In this document: one piece after another, positions 16,652 to 24,379 of the stretch | Position numbering within the stretch: position 1 is the first letter of the stretch | How the letters are laid out: each line of letters begins with the position of its first letter | Notes under the pieces: model-generated | Database searches by the model: none | Told to the model about the DNA's origin: nothing | The model's input: the letters and a program-made list of their open reading frames with translations, nothing else | Source: WLJO01 sp945889085 | GTDB taxonomy: Bacteria > Actinomycetota > Acidimicrobiia > Acidimicrobiales > Ilumatobacteraceae | Assembly: GCA_945889085.1 (NCBI GenBank) | Contig: CAMDBM010000003.1 | Location: 1 to 64,000, forward strand | DNA length: 64,000 nucleotides | Direction of reading: 5' to 3' | Translations under genes and position numbers: made by a program

Positions 16652-17667
16652 GCCTCGTCTTCGTACAGGAACGAGTTGAGGCTCGGGGTCTCGAGGTTTG
16701 TCGAGACCCGCCCACCGTTCTCGTTCGCCGGTCCCACCGTAAGCGGGATGGGGGCGAGGGAACCGAACGTCGACGGAACGGCGTAGATGCTGTTGGCCAC
16801 CGATGCAGCCATGACCGTCGTGGTGGTAGCGATCGGGACGGTGGTGGGCAGGCCCGCATCCACCGTGGTGGTGGTCTCCGTCGGCCCCGCAGCGGCAGCG
16901 GGCTTCGTTGCCGACGGCACGAGCGACGTTGGGTTGATGATGAAGCCGAGCACGGCTGCGTGCCTGGCCTCGATCGACCCAATGGAGATCGCTGCAGCGC
17001 GCAGTGCTGGCGTGGTGAGCACCGGGATCACGCCCTGATACGTGGCAGCAGCCAGTGACTCGAGCGAGAAGGCGAGTGCCTTGACGTCCTCGGCCTGATC
17101 GGGTCCGGAGGCAGCGATGCGCTCGAGGAGCGGGTCGATGACGTACGAGGTGATCTTCGGGTTGAGGCCGGTGCACGCCGTGCCGCCGAGGGCCTTGGTT
17201 GCGTCTCCCATTGCTGCCGCGTGGGCTGCATGATGGTCGGAGAACAGTTTGAAGAGGTCGAGCAGCACCGGGTCCGCGATGAAATTACTCTCAAGGACCC
17301 GGCGATACGCGTCGATCACCGAGTACTCGAACGATGCGGCGGTGCGCAGCAGCACAATGTCGTTGACCGGCTTGTTGGAGTTCGCTGAGTACCCGGGGTT
17401 CTCGCCGGAAACCGGCAACTGCGTCTTGGGCTTGGTCTCCCGACACGCAGCGAGCAGCGTTGCCGCGGCGAGGGAGATGCCGCCGACCTTCAGGAAGTTG
17501 CGCCGGTCGAGGTTGGGCATGAAGAACAGACCACGCTGTCCCTCGGGTACCTCCTCGACAATGGCGGTGGTGAGCAGGCGCTGGTCTGCTTCGGTCTCGC
17601 GCTGTGCCGCGTCGAGGTCGCGGACCTGGCGGCGGAGTTCGTCACGGTTGAGTTCCATCTCGGTCAC
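16645..17667 (-). CDS. exported ferritin-like domain lipoprotein
   Basis: A 340-residue protein with a Tat-type motif DRRNFLK (about residues 53-59), a hydrophobic stretch and a lipobox LAAC (about 71-74), so it is probably a Tat-exported lipoprotein. The region about 100-240 is an all-helical ferritin-like domain (FEYSVIDAYRRVLE, LFSDHHAAHAAAM, SIEARHAAVLG: repeated E...H patterns able to bind a di-metal site). The C-terminal 100 residues are Thr/Pro-rich and poorly conserved-looking. Role unknown; surface oxidative or metal chemistry is possible. It overlaps its neighbours on both sides (ferritin-like paralog upstream, ACSF3-like downstream). Confidence 0.8.
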   Translation of the reverse strand: MTEMELNRDELRRQVRDLDAAQRETEADQRLLTTAIVEEVPEGQRGLFFMPNLDRRNFLKVGGISLAAATLLAACRETKPKTQLPVSGENPGYSANSNKPVNDIVLLRTAASFEYSVIDAYRRVLESNFIADPVLLDLFKLFSDHHAAHAAAMGDATKALGGTACTGLNPKITSYVIDPLLERIAASGPDQAEDVKALAFSLESLAAATYQGVIPVLTTPALRAAAISIGSIEARHAAVLGFIINPTSLVPSATKPAAAAGPTETTTTVDAGLPTTVPIATTTTVMAASVANSIYAVPSTFGSLAPIPLTVGPANENGGRVSTNLETPSLNSFLYEDEAC

Positions 17668-18533
17668 TTGCCTCCAACGATCTGCTCGAGGAGCAGCGCA
17701 TCGGCGCTGTCCTCGATGGCGAGCTCGTCGGCGCCGTACGGCTGTCCGAGGAGCATTCCGAGCACGACAGCGTGCCGCGCCTCGATGACGACGATGGAGG
17801 CGACGAGCGCAGCGGCGTCGGTGGAGATGAGCAACCCGAGAAGCGTCTGGTGCGTATCCGAGCAGTGGTGCTCGACTTCCTGCATCGCCTTAAGTACCTC
17901 GGCACCCGTGCCCTCGGCGAACACCGGACCGCCGAGGAGCGTGAGCAGCGCGGGATTCGGCGTTGCGGGAGACCCGGGGCCGAACGCAGCACTGATCGCC
18001 TCGGCGTACGCCCGGTGATGAGCACCGATCGCACGCAGCAGGGCGGCCGTGGCCTCGTCGACCCCGAGCGAGTCGAGACGGGCGATGACCGTCTCGGACG
18101 CCTGCGCAGCGGTGAGCTCGAGCACCTTGGCGGCGCCCAGCAGAGGAAGGTCCTCCGGCTGGATCTTCTTCGGGGGCGGCGTGGACTCGCCACCTGCTGC
18201 CAGCACCCGAGGCTCCGGGGACGTGTCGTACGTCGTCGTGTCGTACGGCCTCGTGTCCGTCGGTGCAGCCGTCACCAACATGGGTTCGGTGCTCGGCGTC
18301 CCGTACGGCGATGGGTCCGTCGGCGCGGTGGTGGTTTCGGTGGTCTGGGCCTGGGCAGGCCGAGCCGACGTGACAAGTGCGGTGGCAGCACCGCCGAGAC
18401 CGAGGGCGGCGAGGATGCCACGTCGGCTCGTGCGGCCACTGTCGGCCTGTTGGATCGTGTCCGGGGTGTCCACTGAGGGAGGTGTCCTTTCTCGGAACCG
18501 TCGCACCAGCCTTCCCGGCCAGGCGACAGCCAT
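17664..18533 (-). CDS. exported ferritin-like domain protein, second paralog
   Basis: A 289-residue protein with a Tat-type signal (SRRGILAALGLGG, about residues 36-48, then a likely cleavage site after ARPAQA), a Thr/Pro-rich linker (about 65-130) and a C-terminal helical ferritin-like domain. The domain has E/H pairs in AIGAHHRAYAEA, EVEHHCSDTHQ and VIEARHAVVLGM. Its end overlaps the next ferritin-like gene by 4 bases. Together they form a tandem of non-identical exported ferritin-like proteins. The start at ATG 18533 follows the FGGY kinase stop by 6 bases. Confidence 0.8.
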   Translation of the reverse strand: MAVAWPGRLVRRFRERTPPSVDTPDTIQQADSGRTSRRGILAALGLGGAATALVTSARPAQAQTTETTTAPTDPSPYGTPSTEPMLVTAAPTDTRPYDTTTYDTSPEPRVLAAGGESTPPPKKIQPEDLPLLGAAKVLELTAAQASETVIARLDSLGVDEATAALLRAIGAHHRAYAEAISAAFGPGSPATPNPALLTLLGGPVFAEGTGAEVLKAMQEVEHHCSDTHQTLLGLLISTDAAALVASIVVIEARHAVVLGMLLGQPYGADELAIEDSADALLLEQIVGGK

Positions 18534-18539
18534 GCAACT

Positions 18540-20012
18540 TTAGAAGTCCAGAGCGGACAAAGCCGGTATCCAACGCGAAGATCGTTCGACGGCCTCGGTC
18601 CAGCGGGCGCGTGTGGGGGTCCGGTCGGCAGTTCCGGTCGGCTCGACCGTTCTGCTGGGGCGCCACGATCCCTCGACTGCGTCGGGCCCGGACCACAGGC
18701 CAACGGCGAGGCCAGCCAGGTACCCGGCGCCCAGGGTCGTGCATTCTGTGTACGGCGCTACCTCGATGCTTTTGCCCGTGCTGTTGGCAAGCGCCTGCAC
18801 GAAGGTGGGGTTCTCCGACATGCCACCGTCGATTCTCAGGGCGTCGATGACCTGCCCGGTCTCGGCCTCGGCGGCTTCGACGAGGTCCGCACCACGATGA
18901 GCCACCCCCTCGAGCACGGCCCGGACCACGTGGGCCCGGGTGGTTCCCCGGGTAGCGCCGATGAGCGTGCCCCTCGCCCCGTAGTCCCAGTGGGGAGTGC
19001 CCAGACCGATCAACGCCGGTACGAAGTGGACGTCACTCGTGTCGGGGACGGAGGCGGCGATCTCGTGGGAGGCGGCGGCCGTGGGGATGAGGCCGAGATC
19101 CTCGACGAGCCAGTCCACGCTGGAACCGGCGGTGAGCATGATTGCCTCGATACCCCAGGTGATCACCCCGTCTCGGGAGCGGGCGACGATCGGGAAGGTG
19201 CCGCGGGGTGTCCGGCCAAACGCAGTCGGGCCGGTCTGCCCGGTCACCATGTCGAGCATGGCGCCGGTGCCGAACGTGCACTTGGCGAGTCCGGCGCGTA
19301 CGCAGCCTTGCCCGATCAGCGACGCTTGTTGGTCCCCTGCGATGCCGGCGATCAAGGGTGCGCCCGCTAGCGCCGTGGCGGCAGCGATCGGTCCGGAGGA
19401 ATCGACGAGGCGCGGCAGCACTGCGCGCGGGATGCCGAGCGCAGCGAGGGCGTGATCGGACCAGTCGCTGCCGTCGATCTTCACGAGCCCGGTGATTGCG
19501 GCATTGGTGTGATCGGTGACGTGATGGCGCCCCTCGGTCAGGTTCCAGACGAGCCAGGAGTCGACGGTGCCGAAACAGAGGTCACGGTTGCGGTCGGGGT
19601 CGTGGGCGTCGAGCAGCCAGGCAAGCTTGGTGGCCGACTGGTTGGGTGCCAGCACGAGTCCGTGCTGGGCCCTCGCGTTGATGCACTCGCCGAGGGTGCG
19701 GAGGTCCTGCCAGCCGACTGCGGGGCCGACCGGGAGGCCTGTGGCGCGGTCCCAGAGCACGGTGGATGCCCGCTGGCAGGTGATGCCAATGGCATCAACC
19801 GGTCCGGCCTGCTCGAGCACAGTCCGCGCGAGCTCGAGGCTGACCGCAGCGAGCGCTGCTGCGTCGAACTCGACGAGTCCGGGGAATGGGGTGTCGGGCC
19901 GGGTCGTGCGGTGAGCGACGTGCTCCACCCGGGAATCCCGGGTGACGATGGCCGCGCGGGTGCCTGTGGTGCCGACATCGATGACGAGAATGCGCCCGTG
20001 CAAGGCGTTCAC
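18540..20012 (-). CDS. FGGY-family carbohydrate kinase, glycerol-kinase-like
   Basis: A 490-residue ATP-dependent sugar/polyol kinase. The phosphate-1 motif DVGTTGTRAAIV starts near residue 11, the FGGY core has GIAGDQQASLIGQG near 245, and a C-terminal adenosine-binding region contains IDGGMSENPTFVQALA and TTLGAGYLAGLA. It resembles glycerol kinase but is clearly different from the canonical GlpK encoded at 31158-32633, so another polyol may be the substrate. The GTG start at 20012 overlaps the stop of the membrane protein gene; the longer frame upstream is not used. Confidence 0.85.
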   Translation of the reverse strand: MNALHGRILVIDVGTTGTRAAIVTRDSRVEHVAHRTTRPDTPFPGLVEFDAAALAAVSLELARTVLEQAGPVDAIGITCQRASTVLWDRATGLPVGPAVGWQDLRTLGECINARAQHGLVLAPNQSATKLAWLLDAHDPDRNRDLCFGTVDSWLVWNLTEGRHHVTDHTNAAITGLVKIDGSDWSDHALAALGIPRAVLPRLVDSSGPIAAATALAGAPLIAGIAGDQQASLIGQGCVRAGLAKCTFGTGAMLDMVTGQTGPTAFGRTPRGTFPIVARSRDGVITWGIEAIMLTAGSSVDWLVEDLGLIPTAAASHEIAASVPDTSDVHFVPALIGLGTPHWDYGARGTLIGATRGTTRAHVVRAVLEGVAHRGADLVEAAEAETGQVIDALRIDGGMSENPTFVQALANSTGKSIEVAPYTECTTLGAGYLAGLAVGLWSGPDAVEGSWRPSRTVEPTGTADRTPTRARWTEAVERSSRWIPALSALDF

Positions 20013-20431
20013 CGTCGGGGGACCGTGCCGCGCCGCAGCATGATGGAACCGAGCATGCCACCGCAGATACCGGCAACGAGGGAGAGTCCGAGGCTGACCA
20101 CGATGCGACCCCACGAGATGCTGTCACCTTGGATCACCTTGATGACGCTGAAGACGATCTGCACGGTGACGAACACGCCCGAGGACGTCAGCACGCCGTG
20201 GCTGAGCGGCGTATTGCGCTGCTGGTGCCACGCTGCAACGCCTGCGCCGAGGACGAGCGCGCCGAGGATCAGCAGCGTGAGGAGCACGCTCCAGCCGGAC
20301 TGACGTTCCTCGTCAACGGCCAGGCGAGCGATCACCTGCACGGGGACGGCGATCATCGCTGCGGTGGTGGCGCCGTTCCAGAGCGCCCGAAGGTCAAAGC
20401 GTTCGGAGATATTCATACCCGTTCCCAGCAT
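20009..20431 (-). CDS. four-helix membrane protein of unknown function
   Basis: A 140-residue protein with about four membrane segments (roughly residues 21-38, 47-66, 81-99 and 107-130); the last contains a Gly-rich stretch, SLVAGICGGMLGSIMLRRG. It heads the operon with the FGGY kinase. ATG 20416 (MNISERF) is an alternative start with a better GGGAACGGG ribosome site. No family recognised. Confidence 0.65.
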   Translation of the reverse strand: MLGTGMNISERFDLRALWNGATTAAMIAVPVQVIARLAVDEERQSGWSVLLTLLILGALVLGAGVAAWHQQRNTPLSHGVLTSSGVFVTVQIVFSVIKVIQGDSISWGRIVVSLGLSLVAGICGGMLGSIMLRRGTVPRR

Positions 20432-20546
20432 CTCTCGCGGACCTCTCCGGTTCCAACCCCGGTAGAAACATCATTGCTTGCAGGTCTTCACCGATGGCCA
20501 ATCTGCAGTAGTTGCAAATTGCGATCGACTCCCTAACCTTGCCCGC

Positions 20547-20909
20547 GTGCGCTAGCCGACCGAACTCACTGCGGCCTTTTGCGCCCGCGGCCTGAAGGTC
20601 ACCCCGCAGCGCCAGCTCAGCTTCTGCCTGCTTAACGGGAACACCGCCCATCCGGCGGCGGAAATCCTCTTCGCCGCTGCCGAGGCGCAGATGCCCGGTA
20701 TCTCCCTGCGTACGGTGTACCAGACGCTGAACGACCCTGCAGAGATGGGCTAACTGAACCCGCTGGACCTCGGTACCGGTGCGTCACGTTTCGACCCGAA
20801 CGTTGGCGATCACTACCACCTCGTCCGCCTCGATTGCGCTGCCGTACGCGACGTCCATGTGGCGAGTGCCCAGCAACTGACCCCCGACGGGGGGGCAGCA
20901 GGGTTTTGA
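20547..20909 (+). pseudogene. Fur/PerR-family regulator, disrupted by in-frame stops
   Basis: Reading from GTG 20547, the frame encodes recognisable Fur-family segments: GLKVTPQRQLSFCLL, HPAAEIL, EAQMPGISLRTVYQTLND, LDLG, SRFDPNVGDHYHLV, LDCAAV. It is interrupted by TAG at 20553-20555 (codon 3) and TAA at 20751-20753 (codon 69). It ends at TGA 20907, about 20-30 residues short of a normal Fur. The TAA separates the winged helix from the dimerisation domain, and one metal-site Cys (usual HLVCxxC) is Arg. The frame itself is kept over 121 codons, which fits recent inactivation by point changes. It sits directly upstream of, and co-oriented with, rubrerythrin, a typical PerR/Fur target. Confidence 0.85.
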
Positions 20910-21044
20910 CGCACCTCATGTCATCTTCCGCGGGCACTGCTCGGAACGCGCAGACGCTGCACAGCGTTCTTGAGTGGTATTCGCAACAGATCTGGGTAGA
21001 CCGAACCGGTCGACTGAGACGTCCAGCCAACAAGGAGCAAGACC

Positions 21045-21458
21045 ATGAGCCTCAAGGGAACGAAGACCCACGAGAATCTCCAGCACGCCTTCGCCGTTGA
21101 GAGCCAGACCAACCGCCGGTACCTGTGGTTCGCAGAGAAGGCAGACATCGAGGGTTACCCCGATGCCGCCGCCCTGTTCCGGTCGGTTGCCGAGGCCGAG
21201 ACCGGCCATGCTTATGGTCACCTCGACTACCTCGCGCAGGTAGGCGACCCGGCAACCGGTCTGCCGATCGGTGACACGGAGGACAACTTCAAGGCGTCGA
21301 TCGAGGGCGAGACCTACGAGTACACCCAGATGTACCCGGGCTTCGCAAAGACCGCTCGTGACGAGGGCCTCACCGAGATCGCCGACTGGTTCGAGACGCT
21401 CGCCCGTGCGGAGAAGAGCCACGCCGGTCGCTTCGATCAGGGTCTCAAGGCACTCTAA
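21045..21458 (+). CDS. rubrerythrin (ferritin-like di-iron peroxidase, no rubredoxin domain)
   Basis: A 137-residue four-helix di-iron protein. Expected metal ligands are seen as E in AVESQTNRRYLWFAEKAD (about residues 19 and 31), EAETGHAYGH (about 51-55) and the C-terminal ARAEKSHAGRF (about 120-125). The C-terminal rubredoxin-like Cys4 domain of classic rubrerythrin is missing, so electrons must come from a partner, perhaps the Fe-S protein downstream. AAGGAG at 21032-21037 is a strong ribosome site. Expected role: reduction of hydrogen peroxide in the cytoplasm. Confidence 0.92.
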   Translation: MSLKGTKTHENLQHAFAVESQTNRRYLWFAEKADIEGYPDAAALFRSVAEAETGHAYGHLDYLAQVGDPATGLPIGDTEDNFKASIEGETYEYTQMYPGFAKTARDEGLTEIADWFETLARAEKSHAGRFDQGLKAL

Positions 21459-21472
21459 CCAACCTTCTGGGG

Positions 21473-21495
21473 GGGTGGCCCACCCAGGGCCACCC
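21473..21495 (+). terminator. hairpin between rubrerythrin and Fe-S protein genes
   Basis: A perfect 9-bp stem (GGGTGGCCC and complement) with loop ACCCA, 14 bases after the rubrerythrin stop and 53 bases before the next start. No T-run follows, so it may act as an attenuator or mRNA stabiliser rather than a full terminator. Confidence 0.5.
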
Positions 21496-21548
21496 GCCAG
21501 TACGTTTCCAACTCTGTATCGGCCGCCCCCTAGTCGAATCGAAGAGCG

Positions 21549-22850
21549 ATGACCATTACCTACGACCCGCACCATCCGAAGTACACCGACGAAAAAGATG
21601 TCCGGGACGAGATGACCCGGGTGTTCGATCTCTGTCACGGATGTCGACTGTGCTTCAAGTTCTGTACGTCGTTCCCGACGCTGTTCGACATGATCGACCA
21701 GCACGAGGACCAGAACGCCGGCTGGCTCACCCCGGCCCAGCAGGACCAAGTGGTCTCCGAGTGCTTCCAGTGCAAGCTCTGCTACGTGAACTGCCCGTAC
21801 ATCCCGGGTCTCAGCGAGTGGGAACTGGACTTCCCGAGGCTCATGTTGCGCGTCGATGCGATGCGTCACCAGAACAACCAGGTGAGCCTGCGCGACCGCA
21901 TGACCAACGAGTTCATGGGCCACACCGACCTCATCGGCACGGTGAGTTCCATCGCCGCCCCGGTCGTCAACAAGGCCATCGGCGCCAAGCCCGGTTCGGT
22001 AATCCGCAAGGCAATCGAGCTGACGACCGGCGTGTCGAGCGTGAGGCTCCTCCCGCCGTACGCGAAACAGCGTTTCTCCACCTGGTTCCGCAAGCGTGCG
22101 CGGATCCGGCTCGAGCGCCGGCAGGGTTGCGTAACGGTGTTCCCCACCTGCCTCATCGAGTACCAGGAACCCCAGATCGGTCACGACCTCGTGAAGGTCT
22201 ATGAGCGCAACGGCATCGAGTGCAATCTCGCCGACACCGGTTGCTGCGGCGCACCCTGGCTGCACGCGGGTGACGTGGAGCAGTTCACGAAGATCGCTGC
22301 GAAGAACGTCAAGGTCCTTGCCGACGAGGTGCGTAGGGGCAACGACATCGTCGTGCCGCAGCCAACCTGTGGCTACATCCTGAAGAAGGACTATCCCGAC
22401 TACGTCGCCAACGACGATGCCCGGCTCGTGGCGGCGCACACCTTCGACTCTTCGGAGTACCTGATGAGGGTTCACCGCGAGGACGGCAAGCAGCTCAACA
22501 CGGAGTTCAATGGCCCGGTTCCCGAGACGGTGACGTATCACGTGCCCTGTCACCTCCGGGCGCAGAACATCGGGTTCAAGTCGCGTGACCTGATGAAGCT
22601 CACTGGAGCGAAGGTGAAGCTCGTGCAGCAGTGCTCGGGCATCGACGGGATGTGGGGATTGCGTGGCGAGAACGCGGACTTGTCGATCCCGATCTCGAAG
22701 AAACTCGCGGACGAGCTTGAACGTGCTGGGGGCGACCTCGTGACGGGTGATTGCCATCTCGCGAACACCGCGATCACCGAGCAGACCGGCACCAAGCCGC
22801 TGCACCCCATCCAGATGTTGGCCCGTGCCTATGGCATTGCCGAGGAGTAG
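21549..22850 (+). CDS. heterodisulfide-reductase-type Fe-S protein (4Fe-4S plus CCG domains)
   Basis: A 433-residue protein. The N-terminal ferredoxin-like region has two Cys clusters, CHGCRLCFKFC (about residues 28-38) and CFQCKLCYVNC (about 76-86), for two 4Fe-4S clusters. Two CCG-type domains follow (DTGCCGAPW near 230 and CSGIDGMWG near 362, the second lacking the CCG doublet). GlpC/HdrD-like proteins of this build move electrons. In many bacteria one is encoded directly after rubrerythrin with a Fur-family gene before and a DUF3501 gene after; the first three elements of that order are present here. Likely reductant system for the rubrerythrin (inference from context). Confidence 0.88.
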   Translation: MTITYDPHHPKYTDEKDVRDEMTRVFDLCHGCRLCFKFCTSFPTLFDMIDQHEDQNAGWLTPAQQDQVVSECFQCKLCYVNCPYIPGLSEWELDFPRLMLRVDAMRHQNNQVSLRDRMTNEFMGHTDLIGTVSSIAAPVVNKAIGAKPGSVIRKAIELTTGVSSVRLLPPYAKQRFSTWFRKRARIRLERRQGCVTVFPTCLIEYQEPQIGHDLVKVYERNGIECNLADTGCCGAPWLHAGDVEQFTKIAAKNVKVLADEVRRGNDIVVPQPTCGYILKKDYPDYVANDDARLVAAHTFDSSEYLMRVHREDGKQLNTEFNGPVPETVTYHVPCHLRAQNIGFKSRDLMKLTGAKVKLVQQCSGIDGMWGLRGENADLSIPISKKLADELERAGGDLVTGDCHLANTAITEQTGTKPLHPIQMLARAYGIAEE

Positions 22851-22852
22851 CG

Positions 22853-22912
22853 ATGAGCCGGAAGCTGACCGCCGAGACCGTTGGGGAGCTAGCGAGCGAC
22901 CTCGCGGCCTGA
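22853..22912 (+). pseudogene. 19-codon stub after the Fe-S gene, possible DUF3501 remnant
   Basis: ATG 22853 lies 2 bases after the Fe-S protein stop, with a GAGGAG ribosome site, and opens a frame of only 19 codons (MSRKLTAETVGELASDLAA). A DUF3501 gene of about 190 codons is usual at this place in rubrerythrin modules, and its start commonly reads KLT followed by acidic/hydrophobic residues. The rest of the gap to 23012 shows no recognisable continuation in any frame. It could equally be a chance short frame. Confidence 0.3.
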
Positions 22913-23012
22913 TCCGGGGAGGTCGCCCGGCCGGCGTCTGCGAGCGAACCGCTGCTGAGGGCGCGGGAACATTCGCCCCGGCACCCCTAGCCAAGATCCG
23001 AACCCGGTCCTG

Positions 23013-23297
23013 ATGTCGGTCCCAGGGCTCACGGGGGCGAGGTTCGGGGTGACGATTACTGCAGTTCAGGGAGCGCATTGGCGAGGTCTGGGAGCGTGTC
23101 GGGGCCTTGACGCCTCGGTGTTCTATCCCGAGACCGACGAGGACGCCGACGTGGCCAAGGCTGTCTGCTCGGGGTGCGGCGTGCGCCGGGCCTGCCTCGA
23201 GTTCGCGCTGCGGTCCCGCGAGAAGCAGGGAGTCTGGGGCGGTTGCACCGAGCGCGAGCGCCGCCGGTTTGTCCGCCAGGGCCACAGTGCGCCGTAG
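23013..23297 (+). CDS. WhiB-family Fe-S transcriptional regulator
   Basis: A 94-residue Wbl protein. Four Cys ligands for a 4Fe-4S cluster are at GAC (about residue 29) and VCSGCGVRRAC (three Cys, about 52-61). The turn motif GVWGG (about 73-77) and the basic tail TERERRRF follow. The FYPETDEDADVAK segment is typical of the WhiB/WblE-like group. Wbl proteins act with the primary sigma factor and respond to redox or NO. The N-terminus is a little long; an internal GTG around 23049 is an alternative start. Confidence 0.93.
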   Translation: MSVPGLTGARFGVTITAVQGAHWRGLGACRGLDASVFYPETDEDADVAKAVCSGCGVRRACLEFALRSREKQGVWGGCTERERRRFVRQGHSAP

Positions 23298-23326
23298 ACG
23301 GCGATTCACCTGCTAGATCATTCGGC

Positions 23327-24379
23327 ATGACTTCGCTCTCCGAATCCGGCGGTTGGCCCTCGATCCTCAACCGGCTCCTCGAGGGTTCGGACCTCACGGC
23401 CGATCAGGCCCGGGCCGCAATGGCGACGATCCTGGCTGGCGAGTCCACACCCGCACAGATCGCTGGGTTCATCATTGCGTTGCGGGCCAAGGGGGAAACC
23501 GGCGCAGAGATGTCCGGGCTCCTCGACGCCGTGCTGGACGCTGCCACGCCCGTGAGCCTGCCCGACTCGCTTCGGGACCGCGTGATCGACATCGTCGGGA
23601 CCGGCGGGGACCAGAGTCATTCGATCAACGTGTCGACGATCTCCGCAATCGTGGTTGCCGGGGCCGGCGTCCCGGTCTGCAAGCACGGCAATCGGGCGTC
23701 GTCGTCCAAGTGCGGTTCGGCCGATGTACTCGAGGCACTCGGGGTCGCCATCGATCTGGCGCCCGAGGGTGTCGTTCGCTGTGTCGAGCGGGCAGGTATC
23801 GGGTTCTGTCTCGCATCCGCGTACCACCCGGCTTTCCGCTTCGCCGGACCGGTGCGCCGCGAGCTCGGGGTCCCGACGGTGTTCAACCTTCTCGGCCCAA
23901 TGGCGAACCCGGCGCGCGTCCGCCGCAACGTGATCGGCGTGGCCAACCCGTTGGTCGCAGAGCGGATGATCACCACCCTCAGGGAACACGGCTCCATTTC
24001 TGCCTGGGTCGTCCACGGCAGCGGACTGGACGAGCTCACGACGACCGGCCCGTCCGAGGTGATCGAACTGGTCAACGGTGAGGTCCGCCACTTCCGGGTG
24101 GACCCGGCTGCCTACGGGCTGCGTGCTGCCACTGCCGCCGATCTCGTGGGCGGCGAGCCGGCGGTGAACGCAGTCGCGGCGCGCCGCGTACTCGGCGGCG
24201 AACTCGGGGCCCACCGGGACATCGTGGTACTCAACGCCGGCGCGGCGCTCGTGGTAGCGGGGCAGTCGGCAGATCTCGCCGAGGGCATCGCGGCCGCAGG
24301 CCGGGCGATCGACAGCGGTGGAGCGGCGGCGGCGCTCGAGGCACTGGTGCGCGAATCGCAGGAGGTCGCCGCGCGGTGA
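23327..24379 (+). CDS. trpD: anthranilate phosphoribosyltransferase
   Basis: A 350-residue enzyme of tryptophan synthesis that joins anthranilate to PRPP. Key motifs: GTGGDQSHSINVST (about residues 88-101, PRPP pyrophosphate loop), KHGNRASSSKCGSADVLE (about 115-132) and the VHGSGLDEL segment near 230. ATG 23327 was chosen because the family begins near this point; the open frame extends 51 codons upstream into whiB. The gene stands alone without other trp genes, as often in actinobacteria. Its stop overlaps the GTG of the NYN-domain gene. Confidence 0.96.
   Translation: MTSLSESGGWPSILNRLLEGSDLTADQARAAMATILAGESTPAQIAGFIIALRAKGETGAEMSGLLDAVLDAATPVSLPDSLRDRVIDIVGTGGDQSHSINVSTISAIVVAGAGVPVCKHGNRASSSKCGSADVLEALGVAIDLAPEGVVRCVERAGIGFCLASAYHPAFRFAGPVRRELGVPTVFNLLGPMANPARVRRNVIGVANPLVAERMITTLREHGSISAWVVHGSGLDELTTTGPSEVIELVNGEVRHFRVDPAAYGLRAATAADLVGGEPAVNAVAARRVLGGELGAHRDIVVLNAGAALVVAGQSADLAEGIAAAGRAIDSGGAAAALEALVRESQEVAAR

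Noticed and set aside
21525..21548. TAGTCGAATCGAAG before the Fe-S gene considered as a tRNA 3' end or attachment site
   Set aside because: No cloverleaf can be folded upstream and there is no integrase or duplicated end nearby.
20916..23309. 797-codon open frame on the minus strand
   Set aside because: It lies opposite rubrerythrin, the Fe-S protein and WhiB, which all have family motifs and ribosome sites; the long frame is a GC artefact.
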